From Asterella californica (taxonomy: Eukaryota > Streptophyta > Marchantiopsida > Marchantiales > Aytoniaceae): a stretch of DNA of 64,000 bases. Positions 44,106-57,429 of the stretch are shown piece after piece (position 1 is the first letter of the stretch; each line of letters opens with the position of its first letter). The DNA is taken from NCBI GenBank assembly GCA_036924285.1, contig JAYKYS010000006.1, positions 25,828,001-25,892,000 on the forward strand, written 5' to 3'. The notes beneath the pieces are model-generated. The model was not told the DNA's origin. It made no database searches and was given only the letters and a program-made list of their open reading frames with translations. The translations under genes and the position numbers were made by a program.

Positions 44106-46490
44106 TAAGTTATTTAGGGACGTAGAAATCTATTCACTTAAGATTTGATCAAAGCTGTTAGTGTCGAGAGCACCGAGGCAAATGAGGTGATTTTTAGTAA
44201 TTTATATAGATAGTCCAGAAGCTGGTGAGAATGTAGAGATAGTCAGGAAGAATCATAGAAGAAAATGTTCCGCTAGATTTTCTGGAGACGTGTCTTATCT
44301 TTAGTTGGATGCGTTATATACCATCAATTTAATTGATGACAACAAACCAATCGATGCCGCTTTGTCTACCACATCTAAAGACTAGCTGCTGAGGGTGAAA
44401 TTATTTCACATGAAAAAACTCTATGTGAGATTTTCAATTTTTTCCTGCATTATATTTCACTTAATTAAGAACTAGAAATAAAATTAGAAATTTGATTTAT
44501 ACTATGAACTGAAACTAATCAACTTATTATGAATATTAATATATTATTTTTCACAACACGTTATCATTAAGATATATAGAGATTATCTATTATAAATAAC
44601 TTTTTATTTAGTTTTACATTTTTTTATCACGATGCAAATTTCTCACAAGCTTGATCTATTTTAATACACAATGAAGGCAAGCCTTAAATTTCAACTTTAG
44701 AGAGATGGAGGCCATTAGTGTCTAAGAGTGTAGAAAATTGTGGAGGGAACTACGTCAAGGCCTGCAGAGTTTGCAAATCAGACCGATTAGAGACCAGGGT
44801 CTTCACACTACGGTAATGTTTAGACGAGAATCCTTGTGGAAGCCTTTACATGCAGATCAGCATGTCCATCACCTTCTTCCCAGAAGGAATCCTTCTGTCA
44901 TTTTGTTGCCAGCATCTCGTGCCATAAGTTAATTAAATATATATTTAAGATAGAATGAAGAAACATGGTGGTGTATGATGGTATAAGATTTTATTATCAA
45001 AACTAATAACTATAAGAGTTCAAATTAAAATGTATCTTTTACAGTTTGAATCGTTCAACTAGATTAATCTTTACTGTGTAGTATGGAATTTTATAAAAGT
45101 TAAGTGGTAAGAGTAATGACACCTTGTGCTTTACGTGTTGGTTTACAACTGTAAACTTCTGTGATGTCAAGAGAGTTACTAGCACTTCTAAGTTACATTT
45201 CCTGTAAGTATAATAACAACACGGATTCATCTTGTGATTCAGATCTCTTATCTTTGAGTTTGAAAAAGAAACTATCGTCTTGTCAAAAAGAAAAGCGAAA
45301 TCCGGTTCTTGAGAGTTTATGAGAAAATCGATAACTTTCAACAATGCAGCATACGGCCACACTCACCTAGATGGAAGATAGAGAACACTTCATCTTTGCT
45401 AGTGATAAGGAATATGTTGAGAGTAACGAAGATCATCCTGCAAAAACATGTGGACAGGTTGAAGTAAGCATGCCACCCTCTCCATTCAGAAAAGTGAATC
45501 TAGCTAAAAGGTCTAGGCAAGTTAGCATTGAATCTGATTGCATATGATTATTTTATATATATTGTGTTTATATGGTATTATTCACTTCCACCTCAACTTA
45601 GAGCTTATCCTTGATCTTTTGACCTCACCCATTTCTCAGTCTTCGATGTTGGTGGGAAAGATCCTGACGATAAACTTGTCACCTTGGTAACCACCACTAT
45701 AATAGAGTAACAACATTATATAACATAACCATAGAATGTCAATTATCGTAAGTTAGTCTCTAACTTACTATATCAATATCCAGACATATTTACTTGTCCC
45801 GGTCAAAAGACCACGTTTTACTTGAACAATCATACAAATCCAACAGGATGCAAAGTTGAGAAGGGTTGGGTAATAAATTAATACCACTATAAATCAATAT
45901 TTGCTATACATTAATGCTCTGCTCTGGTCTTTCAAAAGCACGTGATGTCACGTTCTGTAAGGATACAGATGCAGCTTGTGTTTTTTATAATACTTAATAT
46001 TTATAGAATAATTTAAGTTCAATTTACTCTAACATTTTTTCATAACATACATATACCTATGACCGAAAAAGAAAAAACACATCATAACGCATCTAAAAAA
46101 AAAATCCAGAATCTATCTCTTAAGTGCTCCTTCAGTCCATTTCATCCCAGAGCAGGTCCACTTTCGTATGTTCTCTCTCATACCCTTCCCACGCATTGTT
46201 CAACTAGACTTGGGATGCATTTTGACTGAAGGACAAAACACAAAGATAAACTTCCACATGAAGATATTTGACATGTAGAGGATAAACGATATTTTTCAGC
46301 AACTTGAAGAATGGATGTTCAGGGTGGAGAGAAAATTATTTGAGAGCACCATCCAGTTTGGATTCCTAAGAATCCATCACTGAAGACTTTCAAGTGATCA
46401 CCTAAGAATCATGTTCTTTTTGTAAGCCTTGAGATCGTAACCAATAAAGAAGCAAGAGAATTCTTAAAAAGTCTCCTCTCAAGTCAACAA
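44106..46490 (+). repeat. Repeat family C, copy 1
   Basis: Its 44,265-46,490 part is found inverted at 55,450-57,425, and its first 400 bp directly at 48,068-48,506. Anchors: CCGCTAGATTTTCTGGAGA (44,270), TTTCACATGAAAAAACTC, CACAACACGTTATCATTAAG (44,555), the small gene at 45,371 and TAAGAATTCTCTTGC-type sequence at the end. Very AT-rich, with conserved small frames. Confidence 0.85.
45371..45547 (+). CDS. Small protein frame of repeat C (58 codons)
   Basis: MEDREHFIFASDKEYVES... to ...SRQVSIESDCI, hydrophilic, with a PPSPFR motif. The inverted copy (start 56,410, minus) has the same frame, with a TGA-to-TGG change extending it to 56,180. I count eleven base differences between the two copies over this frame, and all of them change the protein. 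It may be a first exon: a second conserved stretch (DPDDKLVTLVTTTI) lies about 120 bp downstream in both copies. No family is recognised. Confidence 0.35.
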   Translation: MEDREHFIFASDKEYVESNEDHPAKTCGQVEVSMPPSPFRKVNLAKRSRQVSIESDCI

Positions 46491-46574
46491 TCCAAAATGG
46501 ATGACTACACTTGAGTTTCATTAAAACATGTAATAGCAGGTTGTTATAGAAGATTGCACTTGTTCAACCGGTTA

Positions 46575-47690
46575 TCATCTCCAAACAGCTCCCCCATACC
46601 GCCACAAGGACGAGTAAACGAAGAGAGGAGGTGGGTTCTAGAGGAAGAGAGGAGGAAGAATCATATCGCAATGTCTGTCACTTCACAATCTTTAAGTACT
46701 CACCAGACCTCATCTTGCATCGCAAACACACATATATGTCAACTTTCAACAAAGCTGGAGTTCATTAGCTCATCCGATCCCAAGAAAGCCAGAGAGCGCA
46801 TCACAGCAATCTTTACATGGGAGCTTAGAGAGCTAAATGAACTCTAGCTGTGTAGAAAGCCAGAAAACATATTTTCTTCCTAATCCAGTGTTGAAGTGCA
46901 CACGATAGGAAGTGGGGTTAAATGATCCTTCCATCTCAAAGTATATCTCGCTGAAACACCAGAGCAAGATGTCTTCCAGTAGCATTTGCGCTTCGGATAA
47001 GCGAGCAGAAAGCACGTCCACTAGAACTACACCAAGCAGGATAGACTGGAGAAGGAGAAACTCTGCGGATGTAGAGATCTTAAATACGGGATGATATGTC
47101 CATAAGGTAACCTCCTCTGACAACTCCACTACCGCTCCAGTCCGCTTGCTGGCCGTCTCAAGATCTGTAAAACTTGAATCATCCGCGAATGCTTTAGCCC
47201 TCAGTAATGATCAGGTGAAGTTTTGAAAATACATAACAGGTTCTGCACTTTTAAACTTTGCAGCCTCATATTTGTTAATCCGTTATACATGAGTCCGTTG
47301 ATCGCAAGATAGAAGAACACTATAAGTTGCTCTATAGATTAGAGAGTTTTACGTTTTAAAGAGAAAGAAGCGTTAATAGCGAACATTGAATGGTGAGAGA
47401 ATGATGAACATCAGAGTGAAGTTAAGGCATTAGTTCGAGGACTTCAGACTCAAGAACTTGAGAGAGGCATTATGAGAACGTGAGAGAGAGTATTGTGTCA
47501 TACCCAGTTCTGATTTATTGACGGTTTGGAGAATATTGCAAAGATTTTGTGATTCCAGAAGTGCGAGGGAGATCTTGAAAGAGAGTATCTTGTTGTACAG
47601 AGTTCTGTTTTGTTACACAGTAAGAAAGTTGGAAGATAATGAGAAGCAATAAGAGAGATACAGATAAGAGATTTGTAGACCGTGAACTTG
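46575..47690 (-). repeat. Repeat D, copy 2 (uninterrupted reference)
   Basis: Contains in one piece what copy 1 has at 25,530-26,104 and 30,397-31,193, and runs directly into repeat F at 47,690. This shows the pre-insertion order D-F. It lacks the internal segment present at 30,440-30,665. Confidence 0.85.
46833..47129 (-). CDS. Repeat-D protein with one predicted membrane helix
   Basis: WTYHPVFKISTSAEFLLLQS, then a hydrophobic run (ILLGVVLVDVLSA) and a conserved tail (LLEDILLWCFSEIYFEMEGS, then FNTGLGRKYVFWLSTQ). The same frame occurs at 25,907-26,110 (minus) and 57,813-58,142 (plus, truncated by the gypsy LTR). Upstream, SFTDLE...VVE is shared too, but here a one-base loss (TACTGAGG against TACTCGAGG) breaks the link to the first ATG. 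The start is uncertain and the function unknown. Confidence 0.45.
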   Translation of the reverse strand: MELSEEVTLWTYHPVFKISTSAEFLLLQSILLGVVLVDVLSARLSEAQMLLEDILLWCFSEIYFEMEGSFNPTSYRVHFNTGLGRKYVFWLSTQLEFI

Positions 47691-48030
47691 CAGACAAGTG
47701 AGGACAGTATTTTATTTTAGCGGTTTTGTTTTATGACAGTCGGGGAGAGTAAAAGAGTTGGAGACTGTGAGAAGAAGGTAAGAGAGATCAGCAATTTGCA
47801 TACGGAGAAAAGATGGCACACACTGAGAGGGAGAAGCATGTTGCGACTGGAGATAAAGTAGAAGTTGAAAACATCATGGCTGGGATAATCTTTTGGACAT
47901 TAGTTATTTTTGTGCACTTTATGAGCATTTCATTGAAGGAGAAGTACAAAGCAAGGTGCAAGTCAGAGAATAGAAACAAGATTCAAGTCGCAAATAGATT
48001 TGTGTGGATTGAAACTTCCAAGAGAATTGT
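47690..48030 (+). repeat. Repeat F, diverged copy
   Basis: Matches 38,411-38,720: AGTATTTTATTTTAGCGGTT, GACAGTCGG, AAGATGGCACACA, GAAGTACAAAGCAAGGTG. Confidence 0.85.
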
Positions 48031-48073
48031 ACTTCACATCATGGTGAAATATTTTACTTTCAACCGTGCATAG
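47813..48073 (+). CDS. Repeat-F small membrane protein frame
   Basis: 86 codons: a hydrophilic start (MAHTEREKHVATGDKVEVEN), a hydrophobic segment (about residues 24-42, GIIFWTLVIFVHFMSISL), then a basic tail (KEKYKARCKSENRNKI). The tandem F copies encode the same tail (KYKARCKSEDRNKI) but their N-terminal half is frameshifted. The last 25 codons may be read-through beyond the repeat. Function unknown. Confidence 0.35.
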   Translation: MAHTEREKHVATGDKVEVENIMAGIIFWTLVIFVHFMSISLKEKYKARCKSENRNKIQVANRFVWIETSKRIVLHIMVKYFTFNRA

Positions 48074-48506
48074 AGTTTAGTTATTAAAAGACGTAGAAAT
48101 CTGTTGACTTAAGATTTGATCAAAGCTATTAGTGTTTAGAGCAAAGAGACAAACGGAGGTGATTTTTGGCAATTTATACATATTAGTTATCTTGATCTCT
48201 TCTAGAAGCTTGTGAGACAATAGGGATAGTCAAGAATAATCATTGAAGAAAATGTTCCGCTAGATTTTCTGGAGAAGTGTCTTATCTTTAGTTGGATTGG
48301 CTATATACCATCGATTTAACTGACTACAACAAGCCGATCGATGCCGCTTTGTCTACTACGTCTGAAGACTAGCTGCAGAGGTGGAATTATTTCACATGAA
48401 AAAACTCTATGTGAGATTTTCAATTTTTTCATGCATTATATTTCACTTAATTAGGATTAAAAATAAAATTAGAAATTTGATTTATACTATGAATTGAAAC
48501 TAATCA
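48068..48506 (+). repeat. Repeat C, truncated copy 2
   Basis: Direct match to about 44,110-44,523, ending abruptly at AAACTAATCAG where repeat B copy 2 begins. Confidence 0.85.
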
Positions 48507-48507
48507 G

Positions 48508-50473
48508 GAATTTTGCGGACGGTTGGTGGACGAACGGAGTCATAAGCTTGATGATCTACCAAATGACTTTCTCCTCATGGGAGAATTAGCGTTGTGTGTT
48601 AGTGTATAACAACTAAGCGTTTCTCTGTACATAGCAGTCGAAGTGTAGGTGTTAGTGTAGGTGCCTTGTGACCTCCTCAGTTCTGGGTTGTTCTCTCATG
48701 TGGTTGCAAGCGCATGTGGTGCCATGCTGTGTTGTTTGACTTGAAATCATTATGTAAATTCTGAAGAAATATTGTCGACAACATGCTGATTTTCCTGTTC
48801 TAGATCTTCCATGTGGTGACGTTTTCTCCAGCATCTGGTAGTTGGAGAGAAATAAGTCCTTCAGATTCATAACAGACTGTTCTTGTGAAGCAACACTGGG
48901 GTATCCATTGTTAACACCTTGGGTACTCCTTGTAGTGACACAGTGCGACTGACACTGAGTCCTCTGCAACTTGTCAGTCCTAAAAGGGTCCAAGAAAGTA
49001 TCTTCGTTCTTCGAAGAATAGCAACTCAACCGCTTTAATACAGTGTATATCGTCTCCTAGCGAATGGTGACATGAAACTTAAGTCTGAGTGGATGTTACT
49101 ACAGGTGGTTCGCGTTCTCTCTTCATAGATCAGACAGGTCATGTGATCATGACACACTCTGCTTTATTACTCGTATTAGTATACTTTGGAACGATATATA
49201 CTTCAGAATCTTCAGTCTTAGGGATCAAGGTGTTCATGGGACCTTATGCTGTACAAGGTCTATGTCAGTGACAATGTCGTATGATGTAGGCAGACAAGCA
49301 GTTGCTCCCATGGCCAGGAGGTCCAGTTTAGAAAAGCTTTTGGTGACTCAAGATACAAGCAGGAGGATACCCTTAAGCTCACAGGTAAAACCGTAACACA
49401 TATTACCTCCACTTGATGTAGTCCTGAAACTACTTGATTTTCATCCTTTGAATTCCCTTACTGCCCTAATCATGATGGATCGTAATTCCCGGCCTTGCAT
49501 TTTCCACCACGGGGAATATATATGTGAAGTGAGTGAATCGATCTATATCGGTAGTCAAGTCTGTCAGGCGAACACATGAAACGTATTGTCATGATAACCA
49601 AATTACTAAGGAAATTACATCAATAAGGCCATGCGCATGCCGTGCCGTTCTACTGCTGGCTGATCGGATCGACCTGGTCCGGTACAAGCCTTCATACTAG
49701 TCCTAGACCTGTATATGTTATGATTTATTCGCAGTTTCATGGAGACCCTAAGAGTTAAAGAAGCTAAATGATCTTGATCAGAAAACAAATTCAACGTCAG
49801 GAAACTTCTAAATTAAACTCTGTTGTAGATCAGTAACTCTACATGAACAAAGGAATCACAAGTTTCCTTCGAATTTGATTGCCGAATATGAGTTTGAAAC
49901 TTGCCGTGACTTTTTCTCCTTAAATGCAGCAGCCAGCTTCAGTGTTTACGGTACTGTATGTTACTGGCACCTGCTTCACGATCAAGAACTTTCCTGCTCT
50001 TCAAGCTGACAATATTGTTAACCGAGAAGCTCGAAGCATGCACATGCAGTTCCATGCTCGGACGTAATCTTCTCTGCATGTCAGTTAAGTTTACTCAACT
50101 TCACTTCACAGTGAATTCTCTCTTTAAAATCTGCGGAAAAGTGAAATGAAGTGCCGTGTAGACAGAAGCTCGACTTGATTCCTCTTCTACTGAAAGTCCC
50201 CACCGCTTCGAATGATATATCGGATTCCTCTTTTTGTCGGACAGTGCCCTGGCCATGCACTGCAACAAAAAAACCACCTGTTCCCTAACAATATTTCCTT
50301 TCTGAGAACGACCATCAAAGTCTTCTCTGATGCTTTAGACTAAGTAAGGTCTATGCAGAATGCTTCTTTGTAATTCAAGAGAAATCTGCTTAAAACATTA
50401 ACTCATCATTCCAATTCTGCATTTCCAGACCAGATCAGACTAACGAAAGATCAGATCTAATTTTACTGCGATT
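48508..50473 (+). repeat. Repeat family B, copy 2
   Basis: Direct copy of 40,946-42,893; see that entry. The extra stretch here is about 49,010-49,195. The junctions (48,507 and 50,473) are sharp. Confidence 0.85.
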
Positions 50474-51896
50474 ATGTATGTCCACTTTGGATGATGTGCA
50501 GCACTCAAAGGTCCAAGTGGAATACGAGAACTTCAAGGATTTCATCTGGTCATGAGGGGCAATGCACCGAAGACTTAGAATTCTAACATGGTAGACCGGT
50601 TGATCTATGCACTTGCTAGCTGTCATTAGTTTGTTTGTTACGAATGCTTCTAAGAACTTTCTAGTATCTAAGTCACACTACTTCTAGTGATGATAATATA
50701 TTATGTCTAGAAGCATCGTAAAGCCAAATTGAGTGACTTGTTATTATGTTCGGTATTTCCACATGGCATTCGCCTATAAATTATTATTTCTAGGCATGCT
50801 TCACTTCGGATGCATATATTCTTGGCATTATAGATTTACTAACTTAAAGTATATTATATTGGCATTCGTGGCCAAGTTCAGCCGGATTAGCATCTCTCAC
50901 TGTTAAGTCTGCAGAATAATATAAAAGATTAAGAAAAGAGAAGTATGTTGTACAGCACTTATAAGTTACACAAATGGATGGCTTTAAAGTAACAAAATAT
51001 TTTTCTCTTTTAATGCTCCTCCGTTAACATCACCTCACGAGTTCGAGTACGGTCGTACTGAGTATCGAATTCTCTTCTGTATGCAGTGAGCTCGTAAGAC
51101 GACGTGGTTGACTCTCCATGGCCAGTATCTTGAGCTTATATTACAACATTAAGAGGTCTGACAAAAGACCAACAACAACGTCACACGAGAAAAATACTAT
51201 ATTGCAAACTTATCGTCTATACAAATATATGTGCGTAATGAATTATCTCTATATATGTACAGTGCAAGACCTGAACCGTGAGGTGGAATACGTTATGCAT
51301 GTTTGTTCTGCACCTAAAGTAATATATACAGGAATCTGCTATATCACACTAGTAGGTTGGTTTAGCTTGATCATATCCTTGACTGGCTACAGATTGTGAA
51401 ACTAGTTACTTTGTTATGTTAGTACTATTTAGGACTATACACTTCAGTTCTTTGAGTATCGCCTGAAATGTATTTAATTATTACATGATTTTGATAGCAA
51501 AGGTATTTAGTCACAATCAAAAAGTGACAAAACAAAATTATTGATTTTACTGTCTATTATCAATCAAAGGTGTGACCAAGCAATACATTCTGCTACAGTA
51601 TATTAATCTTACTGCGTAGTTAATCATCCGCACGCAACTGCAAGCATCATAGGCATGAATCATGTTGGCTTCATTATGTACCACAGATCCATCCAACAGT
51701 AGGCACACATCCATCCATTCAACAGTAGGTTGGGATGGGTATGTACGTATAGCACATCCATCCGTCCATCGTTATTGCTCATATTACGAGTTCGCTGATG
51801 AATCTACTGAGACTTGGGCAGTAGCATGAGATGTCGGTACAGACCTGGTTGGTATGTCCGCTAGTGAGTTTAGTGTACTTGAGCAACACCAGAAGG
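50474..51896. other. Intergenic, contains the partner of the 5,945 repeat
   Basis: 51,360-51,610 matches 5,945-6,260. CATCCATCC-type short repeats lie at 51,685-51,775. No gene is supported. Confidence 0.5.
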
Positions 51897-53773
51897 AGTA
51901 CTCGATAAGCTTGTTGAGCATTTCTAGATTGCAAAGCTCATCATTGTGTCAAAGAGTCCGTAGACGATGATACATAAGAATCGAACGAGCTGACACATGT
52001 GCACTATTTTCTCCACACACTCTTACATTTCCTTGCAAGTAGTAAGATCCTATATACAGTAGATTCGAACAGACCAGAGAAATTCAACCATCAACTATCA
52101 GTTCCATCAACAACCAGACTGAGTTTTACTTGGAAACTTTTTCAGCTCGATGAGTATTATCATGCGCGTGATGTTGTTCGCATAATTGTTTGAAACCGTT
52201 CCATTATTTTAATAAACATCAATTTTGATTTACGGATGTGACTTTTTGTGTGTTAGACACTAATGATAATGTTAGCACAATAAAGGTTTGATAGTTAAGC
52301 TATCAGCTTTAGTTGATAATATATGCATGGGGAGTTTCAATCAAGATGAGGCGAGGCGAGTATATACAGATTACTAGACATTTTGTAAATCATGGATAAT
52401 AGCTCAACTCTTAATCTAGTCAATGAAAGTATGTCGAATGCTTGTAATGAGCCGAAATCTGATATATTAAGCTAGCCATGCGACTAGACGAGTTGACTAT
52501 TCATGGTGTGGTTTGTTATCCGACTGCTACATGAATTTAATTTATATCACAACCGAACTTATTTTAGTGGTACTCACATGGGAGTCAAACCCAAGCAGAC
52601 CAAAGAAGGTCTGGACCATCTGAACGATCTACAATAATAAGTAATCAAAACTGTTTGCATGTATGCAAGAATAAAACTCAAAGGTTGAATCATAAACTGA
52701 ATGTTGCAAAGAAAGTCATCAAATGTGCAACATAGTTAATGCAAATACAAAGAATGATCAGTAGACTTCCATGTATGTTGCTAACGTTGTGAGTGACGAC
52801 GTTGCGCACAATCTTTCATTTTACATTCGAACACAGAAAAAGCTCTATCTAGTTCTTTTAAGAACATTACATTGTCACCTTTGACTTCAAGGATGTCTTT
52901 CATGTATTCACATGTGATGTTGAAACGACGTTCAGATGTCATTCTTGAAGAAACATGTGTAGTATGATCATCTTGCTCTACAGATACATGCTCCTCATGT
53001 GTCTGAGAAAGGACATTATCATGATCCACATTTCTGATCTTCAGACTGAAAAGTACTTGAACTCACCTCATATTGCGATCAAGAATTCATAACATCCGGG
53101 ACAACTTCTTAGTCAAAAAACTCACTGTCACAATCAAATAGAAAGAAATGGTAAGTACATCTCTTGTCAGTGATCTCAAGTGTGGTGGTGTAATGAATAT
53201 TTGATCATATGTCTTTATGAAATGTTTGCATAACAAGTATGGAGAATGTAGAAACGATAAACAAGAACATGTCCATCTTAAAACATCAATATGATGTGCG
53301 CTAGTCGACGATGTGGGCAAGCTACTTAGCTAACACTTGTTGCAACACAGTTAACATATCATCGACCAAATTATCTGCAATGACTCATGTTCATCGATCA
53401 AGAAGAAGTGTGTTCAAAGTCTATTTGTAGTCAGGTTTCAATTTTTGTCAATGGCTCTCAATTATGTTAGTAGTATGTGATAAGCCAAGGAGTAGTTTAG
53501 AAGCTCGACTAAACAACACAAAATTTTGAGTTCAGAATGAGAGTATGGAAATGTAATGTCTTGTCAATAACTCTATAAGCTCTTTTCTACACTGAATCGA
53601 AAGTAAACTTGCATATCCCTATTCAGAACTAGGAAGCCATTCAAGATCTATGAAGTCAAAGATCTCACTAGCTTCGGTGCCTGTGTAAGAACTTACTGTC
53701 CTTCGTAAACTCATGCACTTAACCTCGACAGAAGCCTGTGCATGCTTCATGCACAGTTGAATGTACATGGGAA
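51897..53773 (-). repeat. Repeat family A, copy 2 (inverted)
   Basis: Reverse complement of 14,870-17,067; see that entry. It carries the homologous frame at 52,781-53,029 (minus; ITCEYMKDILEVKGDN, MFLKEL, FECKMKDC). A gag fragment adjoins its right end. Confidence 0.8.
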
Positions 53774-53809
53774 CAAATACTGTATTTGAAAGAAAATTGT
53801 AGGGTCTTT

Positions 53810-54130
53810 CGACTCACACCACGAGTGACTTCTTTTATGACTCTATTTGAGTTCTTCAAAAAATATTCATTGCTTAGCGACGTGAAAACTCTTCTCAGTT
53901 ATTTTTTGAAATGATCAATCAAGCTTTTCATGTGCTCCTTGATTTCTGGAACCGCCGCTAGCTTGAACGTTTCTATCATCTCATCTTCACTAACACGGTT
54001 TAGCTCCATCTCTCCAACATAGCATCTTAAATATTTTGAAACATCTCTTCCATCAAATTGATCATGCGTGTTGATCACTGCTTGAAGAGCCTTCATTGTC
54101 AAAGCTTCTTTTCGCTCGTTTGATTGCTGT
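53810..54130 (-). pseudogene. Isolated gypsy gag fragment
   Basis: Minus-strand frame 54,102-53,899: MKALQAVINTHDQFDGRDVS, KYLRCYVGEMELNRVSEDEM, IETFKLAAVPEI. It matches gag at 59,651 and 63,496. After a stop the frame resumes (NEYFLKNSNRVIKEV), corresponding to the next gag block. No LTR was recognised beside it. Confidence 0.8.
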
Positions 54131-55449
54131 TGTTGATAACGCCTCCAACCTCGATTTCAGAATCGAAGTTGAACTCCAAAACTCGTCTTTTTGCTCATGT
54201 AACTTCAAACACATGTATTTCTCTTGTTAAAGCTCCAAACTTGACAAAATTGGTGGTGTTGGAAAGTCCTTGAAAGTCCTTTTCTTGTGATACCTAATTC
54301 TCTCCACACTGACATCCACAGCAGAAGTGACACAACCTCAAATTTCATCTTTTCTCAACTCTTTGTAGAACCCTCTCAAATATTATTTTTTTCAAAGAGC
54401 ACCTAGTCTCAAACTCGATTTGAGAATCCAGACGTGGATCACTAAAACCATATATCCAACTCAAAAAGTACTTTTGCATTCAAAAGTTCTCAAAATGTGA
54501 TTTATTTGAATAAAAAAGCTATACATTTGGCTTTAAATACTCATAGTTCTCTGAGTACGGGATCAACAACAATTATATTTACAGCATTGGAAAGTTCTCG
54601 CTAAGCTTGTTCAAAGGACAGCAAAACCTAAACAACTTACAACTTAGTAAAGAGTTATGACTGTTTGAAGTTACGACTTTTACTCAACCTGAGTACAACC
54701 TCGATTTCAAAATAAAGGTTTCAGACAGTTTTCCTCTCAACTTCGATGTCATAATCAAGGTTTGAGATCAAAAACTTGGCTAAGTGTTACGAGAAGCTCG
54801 TCGTGCATTCTATAACCTAAGCCATGCATGCTTCCATGTTAGCATCAACCTGCCATGTCATCCAACATGTTGCCATGTTAGCACCAAAAAACACCTTAAC
54901 AAAATGTCACATCAGCAAAAATCTTCCAAGTCACCAGTCGTCATGTCAAAAAATACATGCCACGTCCGCAAACTTTCCATGTCAGATTTTGACACATTAT
55001 ATTTTTATGCCATGTCGACATCTACCACGTCATCATTTGGATGTCACTCAGCACCTGTCATCATCCAAGCTCTAAAACTTCATACCACATAACTTCTTTT
55101 ATATGAGGCTGTTTGTAACGTTTCAAAACCCAATCTTGCTCTACTTGTTGAGCTCTACACAATGTGAAAGAAATTTGCTGATCATATCAAAGATAGAAGA
55201 ATCATCGAGAAGGAGCGAGACGTAGTCAGTACTCTTTTGGATTTTTCTTTTTGAGAAAAGATGCATGACATCAGTGAGTTGATGAGGTCTATTTTTGCAC
55301 TTCTTCGACAAGTGGATTCTACAAAGGACTTCATTGGTCATGTTTATTGAGAAACATGAGAGCTATGAGAGTTGTAATTAAGATTTTATGAAAAGAACTA
55401 GTTGAGATCCAACATGATTATCTTGGAGATGAGTGATGCAATTGTGCTC
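54131..55449. other. No gene; array of CATGTCA-like motifs
   Basis: 54,824-55,075 carries a dozen or so degenerate copies of CCATGTCA / CACGTCA / CATGTTA spaced 10-30 bp. Otherwise AT-rich, with stops in all frames. Confidence 0.55.
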
Positions 55450-57425
55450 TCAGTTGAAGAGACTTTTTAAGAATTCTCTTGCTTCTTTATTGGTTACGAT
55501 TTCAAGGCTTATAAAAAGAACACTTATTCTTAGGTGACCACTTGAAAGTCTTCAGTGATGGACTCTTAGGAATCCAAACTGAAAGTAAATGGATGGTGCT
55601 CTCAAATAAATTTTTCTCCACCCTGAACATCCATTCTTCAAGTTGCTGAAAAATATCGCTTAACCTCTACATGTCAAATATCTTCATGTGGAAGTTTATC
55701 TTGTGTTTAGTCCTTCAGTCAATATGCATCCCAAGTCTAGTTGAACAATGCGTGGGAAGGGGATGAGAGAGAACATACAGAAAGTGGACCTGCTCTGGGA
55801 TGAAATGGACTGAAGGAGCACTTTAGAGATAGCTTCTGGATTTTTTTCATGATGTGTTATGATGTGTTTTTACTTTTTCGGTTATAGATATATGTATGTT
55901 ATGTAAAAATGTTAGAGTAAATTGAACTTAAATTATTCTATAAATATTAAGTGTTATAAAAACACAAGCTGCATCTGTATCCTTACGTAAGATAGACACT
56001 AACTTAAGAGACCATGAGATAATTGACGTTCTATGGTTATGTTATATAATGTTGTTATTCTACTATAGTGGTGGTTACCAAGGTGACAAGTTTATCGTCA
56101 GGATCGTTTCCCACATACATCGAAGACTGAGAAATGGGTGAGGTCAAAAGATCAAGGATAAGCAGAAAGAGGATAAGCTCTAAGTTGAGGTCAAAGTGAA
56201 TAATACCATATAAACAAAATATATATAAGATAACCATATGCAATCAGATTCAATGCTAACTTGCCTAGACCTTTTAGCTGGATTCAGTCTTCTGAATGGA
56301 GAGGGTGGCATGCGTACTTCAGCCTGTCGACATGTTTTTGCACGATTATCTTCGTTACTCTCAGCATATTCCTTATCACTAGCAAAGATGAAGTGTTCTC
56401 CATCTTCCATCTAGGTGAGTGTGACCGTATGCTGCATAGAGAAAGATATCTACCTCATAAACTCTCAAGTACCGGATGTCTCTTTTTAGTAATACTAGTA
56501 ACTTTCTTGACATCATAGAAGTTTACAGTTGTAAATCGACACATAAAGCAGGTGCACAAGATGTCATTACTCTTACCATTTAATTTTTAAATTCCATACT
56601 GTATAGTAAAAATTATATTTCTGAATTAATCTAATCGAATGATCCAAACTCTAAAAGATAAATTTAATTTGAACTCTTATAGTTATTAGTTTTGATAATA
56701 AAATCTTATACCATCCTACACCACCATGTATACATGACGTTTTATTCTTCATTCTATCTTAAAATATAAATATAATTAACCTATGTTACGTGATGCTGGC
56801 AACAAAATGACAGAAGGATTCCTTCTGGGAAGAACGTGATGGACATGGTGATCTGCATGTAAAGGATTATCGTCTAAACATGACCGTAGTGTGAAGACCC
56901 TGGTCTCTAATCGATCTGATTTGCACACGATGTAGTTCCCTTCACAATTTTCTACACTCTTAGACACTAATGGCCTCCATCTCTCTAGAGTTGAAATGTA
57001 AGGCTTTCCTTCATTGTGTATTAAAACAGATCAAGCTTGTGAGAATTTTGCATCGTGACAAAAAAATTATAAAATAAAATAAAAAGCAATTTATAATGGG
57101 TAATCTCTATACATCTCAATGATAACGTGTTGTGAAAAATAATATATTAATATTCATAATAAGGTGATTAGTTTTAATTCATAGTATAAATCAAATTTCA
57201 AATTTTATTTCAAATTTTTAATTAAGTAAAATATAATGCATGAAAAAATTGAAAATCTCACATAGAGTTTTTTCACGTGAAATAATTTCACCCTCAGAAG
57301 CTAGTCTTTAGATGTGGTAGACAGAACGGCATCGATCGGCTTGTTGTAATCAATTAAATCGGTTATATATAGCGAATCTAACTAAAGATAAGACACGTCT
57401 CTAGAAAATCTAGCGTAGCATTTTC
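55450..57425 (-). repeat. Repeat family C, copy 3 (inverted)
   Basis: Reverse complement of 44,265-46,490, including the small gene (56,410 to 56,180, minus) and the conserved PLHADHHVHHVLPRRNPSVI stretch (56,776-56,967, minus; also at 44,850-44,930). At 57,425 it joins repeat D, with repeat F missing between them. Confidence 0.85.
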
Positions 57426-57429
57426 ATCT

